This document shows positions 14,228 through 17,336 of a stretch of 17,336 bases of DNA, piece by piece. A model generated the notes under the pieces. That model searched no databases, was not told the DNA's origin, and saw nothing but the letters and a program-made list of their open reading frames with translations. The translations under genes were made by a program, and so were the position numbers. The stretch comes from Granulosicoccus sp045110475. Its GTDB lineage: Bacteria > Pseudomonadota > Gammaproteobacteria > Granulosicoccales > Granulosicoccaceae. Each line of letters opens with the position of its first letter. The first letter of the stretch is position 1. The stretch covers positions 1-17,336 of the forward strand of contig JBGCGC010000004.1 in assembly GCA_045110475.1 (NCBI GenBank), given 5' to 3'.

Positions 14228-15457
14228 ATGAATTATGAAACAGGACTTGAATCGATTCTTGCTGACTTGGTAAAGCGAACTCGTCTTAGGCCATTATTGG
14301 ACGGTAAAGTTGCAAAAACACTGAATCAGCTTGCCAAAGATGAACGCAGGCAGCCGTATAGACTCTTGTTGGATATAGAAAAGGATGTTTCCAAAAAAGT
14401 AAAAACTCAATGTGGTATTGAATTTACAAACTGGATGAAAGTTCGGTGGGAAGCATTTCGCCAATTAGTGGCTCTCGATTTGACAGAGTGCAATGGGTCT
14501 TCGAGCCAGCCTCTAACGTTTGCCTCTTATGGGATCCGAACTCTTGTTGAACAAGCTTTCAGAGATTTGAAGTGCGATGGTATGGCTGGGCCAGATTACG
14601 ATGCTTGGTTAAGGCTGCCATTTAAAGCGTGGGTAGACTATGTTGCTTTACAACTTGAAATTAGCTCCACAACAATCAAGAAAAGACTCTGTGAGGCATT
14701 CACTGATCCTGCCACTGGTTCTGATTTTTCACGTACTTATCGGCGTTGGTATAACGATGGGGATAACGTCGGGAACTTGCCTGATGGGCATCGAGCTTTA
14801 GTCTGTATTGCAACAGCAATCCCGCTAGATACTGTGGATGGAAAAAATCTGGCGAAGCTGGATCATTTCACCAGCTGGCTCTTGCTTTCTGTTGGTTTGC
14901 AATCGATCGGGGAGGAAGAGCGTAATCGATTGATTAGGCCTAGAGCATCCGCACTTTCAGTCTTGCAACGCTCGCCGCATGTGTACAAAACGGTATCCAT
15001 CGAAGAAAGGCACCAAGCATGCCGTTTCGTCGAAGACGTAACTATCCCATATCAGGAAGGAGAATTAGATATAAGTCAACTGGAAAGTTTGCTCGATGAC
15101 TGGCAATCGAGGGCTGCGAAAAACGCAATGATACGTGTTCAATATGGTCGGCTTCGTGCTCGCGTCGCTCGTGCTCAAGGTGATAATGCCTCTAGCTTAT
15201 ATGAAAGCGTCGTCAAGCTTTCGGCCAGAGCTGGCTGGACAGATCGAGAACATCATGCTTGTCTTCTCGAAGCGCTGGGCTACAGCCGACAACTTAAAAG
15301 TCGCTATGCATTTGCGCACTTTTGGGACCTAGCTAGAAAAAGCTATGTTTTAACAGAAATGTCGGAACAACCTTCACTAGATCAATTGGCATTTATTGAC
15401 CATTACGGCAGGGTTGATCCGCGAAGGCTTCCGCTAGCCGTAATTTACCAAAATTGA
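14228..15457 (+). CDS. Uncharacterised 409-residue protein upstream of pglW
   Basis: I do not recognise this family. The protein is soluble, with no signal peptide or membrane segment, and appears almost wholly helical. Residues 138-155 (YVALQLEISSTTIKKRLC) resemble a helix-turn-helix. The C-terminal 150 residues, with SLYESVVKLSARAGWTDREH, HHACLLEALGYSRQL and AHFWDLARKSYVL, suggest TPR-like helical pairs. A DNA-binding or sensing regulator is one possibility, but this is inference. The ATG at 14228 is chosen because GGTGA lies 8 nt upstream; a TTG at 14213 would add five residues. It lies 369 bp before pglW on the same strand and just after a terminator, so it could belong to the defence locus. 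Confidence 0.7.
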   Translation: MNYETGLESILADLVKRTRLRPLLDGKVAKTLNQLAKDERRQPYRLLLDIEKDVSKKVKTQCGIEFTNWMKVRWEAFRQLVALDLTECNGSSSQPLTFASYGIRTLVEQAFRDLKCDGMAGPDYDAWLRLPFKAWVDYVALQLEISSTTIKKRLCEAFTDPATGSDFSRTYRRWYNDGDNVGNLPDGHRALVCIATAIPLDTVDGKNLAKLDHFTSWLLLSVGLQSIGEEERNRLIRPRASALSVLQRSPHVYKTVSIEERHQACRFVEDVTIPYQEGELDISQLESLLDDWQSRAAKNAMIRVQYGRLRARVARAQGDNASSLYESVVKLSARAGWTDREHHACLLEALGYSRQLKSRYAFAHFWDLARKSYVLTEMSEQPSLDQLAFIDHYGRVDPRRLPLAVIYQN

Positions 15458-15826
15458 ACCTGGCTGCATCTGACTAAGTTAGTTGTATGCGCAGTGTATG
15501 AGAAGACCGCTGCTTGAGCCTAAAGAGAATGCTAACTGTAAGTCTGCTGAGTTTATAGAGATCGCAATTGTCGACCGTAAACTATAATGCACATCGCGTT
15601 ATTTTTGTTCACGGCCATCGGGATCGTCTGCGCTTCAAAACAGAGCAACCAGAAAGAGATTTTTGTCACATTACAATAATGTGTACAACTTCGGTAAACT
15701 AGGCGAGAAGTACTCAGAATCTCCCAAGACACCACACATTCGAAAATACTCTTCACCCAAGTTGTCGAGAACGCTCCACATACAGCCTTCTGATATGCAT
15801 ACATTCATAGTTGGGGAGACTGAGAA
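15458..15826 (+). promoter_or_regulatory. Intergenic region ahead of pglW
   Basis: No gene is recognised. A TATAAT lies at 15583-15588 without a good -35. An inverted repeat, CACATT-ACAAT-AATGTG, is at 15667-15683, about 145 bp before the pglW start. A good Shine-Dalgarno, GGGGAGA (15813-15819), stands 7-8 nt before the GTG at 15827. The region probably carries the promoter and operator of the BREX operon. Confidence 0.4.
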
Positions 15827-17336
15827 GTGAAGCAGATGTGGAAGCAAATAACCCCCTCCAATTTTTCCTGGGAGCAAGAGGCGTTGGCCTTTTTGCGCCA
15901 GGAGCTTCCCGATCACGAACCCTATCGGGCATGGGCAAACTTTGAGTTCATTGACCAGAACGGATCTATCAACGAAGTTGATGCCTTGGTGCTAACGCCT
16001 AAGGGTTTGTTTTTAATAGAAATAAAATCCCACCCTGGTGAGATCAGTGGTGATGCAGGCACTTGGGTTTGGACTATGCCGGATGGGCGACGCCGACCTT
16101 TCGACAACCCAAGGGTGTTGGCAGATCGCAAGGCTAAGAAGCTTGCCTCTTTGCTCAAATCCCAGCGCGCGGCTTTGAAAGGGAAGGCAGGTATCCCTTT
16201 CATCAGCACTGTGGTTTTTTTGTCAGCCAAGGATGTCAAAAATCGCCTGCAAGGGCCTGCACGGCAACAGGTGTATACACGCGACAATCTGCTTGCCGGG
16301 CTGAAAACCATTGATGCCGATTGGCGCCACGCCAAGCTGGACAGACCTACGTCCAAAGCCGTCTCGCGCGCCATGGAAGAGGCCGGCGTAAAAGAATCGG
16401 CCCGTTCACGACGAGTGGGTCTTTATGAGCTTGAAGAGCTCAGCGACGAGTCGGACACCTTCCAAGACTGGATTGCCAAGCACAGTGAGACTGGGGTAGA
16501 GCGTTTGATTCGTATCTACCTTACTTATGGCCGTCCAGCGGAAGAAGTACAGTTGCTTCAGAAAGCAGCCAAGCGTGAATTCAAGCTATTGGAGGGCGTT
16601 AGCCATCCCGCGATTGAAAGAGCGCTGGATTACCAGCAACACGAGCAAGGGCCTGCTTTGGTGTTTGAGCGAGATCCGGATGCGCAACGCCTTGACCATT
16701 ATCTGGCAAGTCTAGAGACACATGAGCACCTAGGCATACTGGATGCCATAGAATTGGTGCGTTGCATTGCTGAGAGTCTGCGCTATGCCCACGGCCAAAA
16801 ACTGTTCCATCGCGCCTTAAGTCCGCAAAGCATCTACGTCAAGCGAACCCTCGAAGACGGATTCAGTATTAAGATAGGTAATTGGTATACCGGTGATCGT
16901 AGCTTTGAGGCTGAACAGAATCAAGTCACTCGCTTGAGCCGAATGACCTGCTTGATTCAAGAAGAATCTGGCCCCTATATGGCGCTTGAAGGCTATGCGA
17001 CCGAGGATAGTGATGCGGTCTACCTAGATGTCTTTTCACTCGGCGCCATCAGTTACTTGTTGTTTAGTGGCAGTGCACCCGCCGCGAGTGGCCTGGAACT
17101 GCAAGACAAGCTTAGCCATGGCACGGGTTTGCAAATATCCGACGCTTTGAATGGCGCAGGTAAGGCACTACAAGATCTCATTCAGTACGCCACGCAGAGT
17201 ATAGGAAGAATAAACCGCCTATTACCAACTAAAGCGCCAAACCAAAATACCTACCATCACGATACTTTAACACTGAGACGACTACCCACTACCACCCACT
17301 CACTGTTTGACGCACCGGCTGCGACCCATCAGCCCA
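15827..17336 (+). CDS. pglW: BREX/Pgl serine/threonine kinase PglW, 5' part
   Basis: The frame is open for 503 codons and runs off the right edge; full PglW is well over 1,000 residues. Starting (M)KQMWKQITPSNFSWEQEALA, it has a NERD nuclease-related domain at about residues 30-150, with NEVDALVLTPKGLFLIEIKS (E50, D52, E65, K67) as the PD-(D/E)XK-like site. A protein-kinase-like domain follows from about residue 210. There the catalytic loop reads HRALSPQS (328-335, Asp replaced by Ala) and the DFG position reads GNW (351-353), while DVFSLG is kept, so this domain looks catalytically dead. In type 2 BREX, PglW is the kinase encoded with PglX, PglY and PglZ. The GTG start fits GGGGAGA 7-8 nt upstream. 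After residue 456 the sequence stops resembling the family as I know it. Confidence 0.85.
   Translation, partial: MKQMWKQITPSNFSWEQEALAFLRQELPDHEPYRAWANFEFIDQNGSINEVDALVLTPKGLFLIEIKSHPGEISGDAGTWVWTMPDGRRRPFDNPRVLADRKAKKLASLLKSQRAALKGKAGIPFISTVVFLSAKDVKNRLQGPARQQVYTRDNLLAGLKTIDADWRHAKLDRPTSKAVSRAMEEAGVKESARSRRVGLYELEELSDESDTFQDWIAKHSETGVERLIRIYLTYGRPAEEVQLLQKAAKREFKLLEGVSHPAIERALDYQQHEQGPALVFERDPDAQRLDHYLASLETHEHLGILDAIELVRCIAESLRYAHGQKLFHRALSPQSIYVKRTLEDGFSIKIGNWYTGDRSFEAEQNQVTRLSRMTCLIQEESGPYMALEGYATEDSDAVYLDVFSLGAISYLLFSGSAPAASGLELQDKLSHGTGLQISDALNGAGKALQDLIQYATQSIGRINRLLPTKAPNQNTYHHDTLTLRRLPTTTHSLFDAPAATHQP

Noticed and set aside
15922..16374. Leftward 150-residue frame and other frames within the pglW region
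   Set aside because: They are shadows of the PglW coding frame, which is continuous across the region.
17273..17282. A ten-base match to the outer end of Tn3-family (Tn21-type) inverted repeats, on the minus strand
   Set aside because: It is only ten bases, the flanking positions of the 38-bp repeat do not match, and it lies in an open coding frame; chance is adequate.
1..17336. CRISPR arrays, tRNA and rRNA genes
   Set aside because: I saw no regularly spaced repeats and no cloverleaf or rRNA-like segments, although a covariance search would be more sensitive.

Overview
The window looks like chromosomal DNA of a mid-GC gammaproteobacterium. The best evidence is a complete periplasmic nitrate reductase operon in the order napEDABC with a Tat-exported 831-residue NapA. 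The species cannot be named from the sequence. After about 4.1 kb the DNA changes character. It becomes a patchwork of short accessory modules, gene fragments and mobile-element relics, and at the right edge it enters the first gene of a phage-defence locus.

Layout: (1) 1-4112, the nap operon behind an FNR/Dnr-type box. NapC (tetraheme, membrane) passes quinol electrons to NapB (diheme) and then NapA (4Fe-4S and Mo-bisMGD). NapD is the NapA chaperone and NapE a small membrane protein. (2) 4113-5560, the 3' end of a group II intron (domains V and VI only), then a divergent DUF6428/ArsR-family pair around an AT-rich inverted repeat, then a single well-formed integron attC site. (3) 5690-6296, a ParD/ParE-type toxin-antitoxin pair with a 25-bp palindromic operator. 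(4) 6438-6587, the decayed tail of a transposase.

(5) 6700-11630, an oxidative-metabolism island. A leftward run encodes a CmcJ/NvfI-family oxygenase, a short-chain dehydrogenase and a 2OG-Fe(II) oxygenase. It is divergent from a LysR regulator that is followed by a DAO-type FAD oxidoreductase. The arrangement suggests a small LysR-controlled pathway acting on an unknown metabolite. (6) 11631-14200, a gene-poor stretch holding a Uma2-family nuclease-like gene, a perfect 8+8 bp palindrome, a 5'-truncated thymidylate synthase fragment, and a 55-residue basic protein with an SMP-like repeat followed by a very stable UUCG hairpin.

(7) 14228-17336, an unrecognised 409-residue helical protein followed by the 5' third of pglW (NERD domain plus degenerate kinase domain), the hallmark first gene of a type 2 BREX/Pgl phage-defence system. 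The other BREX genes would lie beyond the right edge. The attC site, intron relic, transposase tail, truncated thyA, toxin-antitoxin pair and BREX start together mark 4.1-17.3 kb as a recombination hotspot or defence island. The least explained parts are the 409-residue protein and the SMP-like small protein beside pglW, and the oxygenase cluster.
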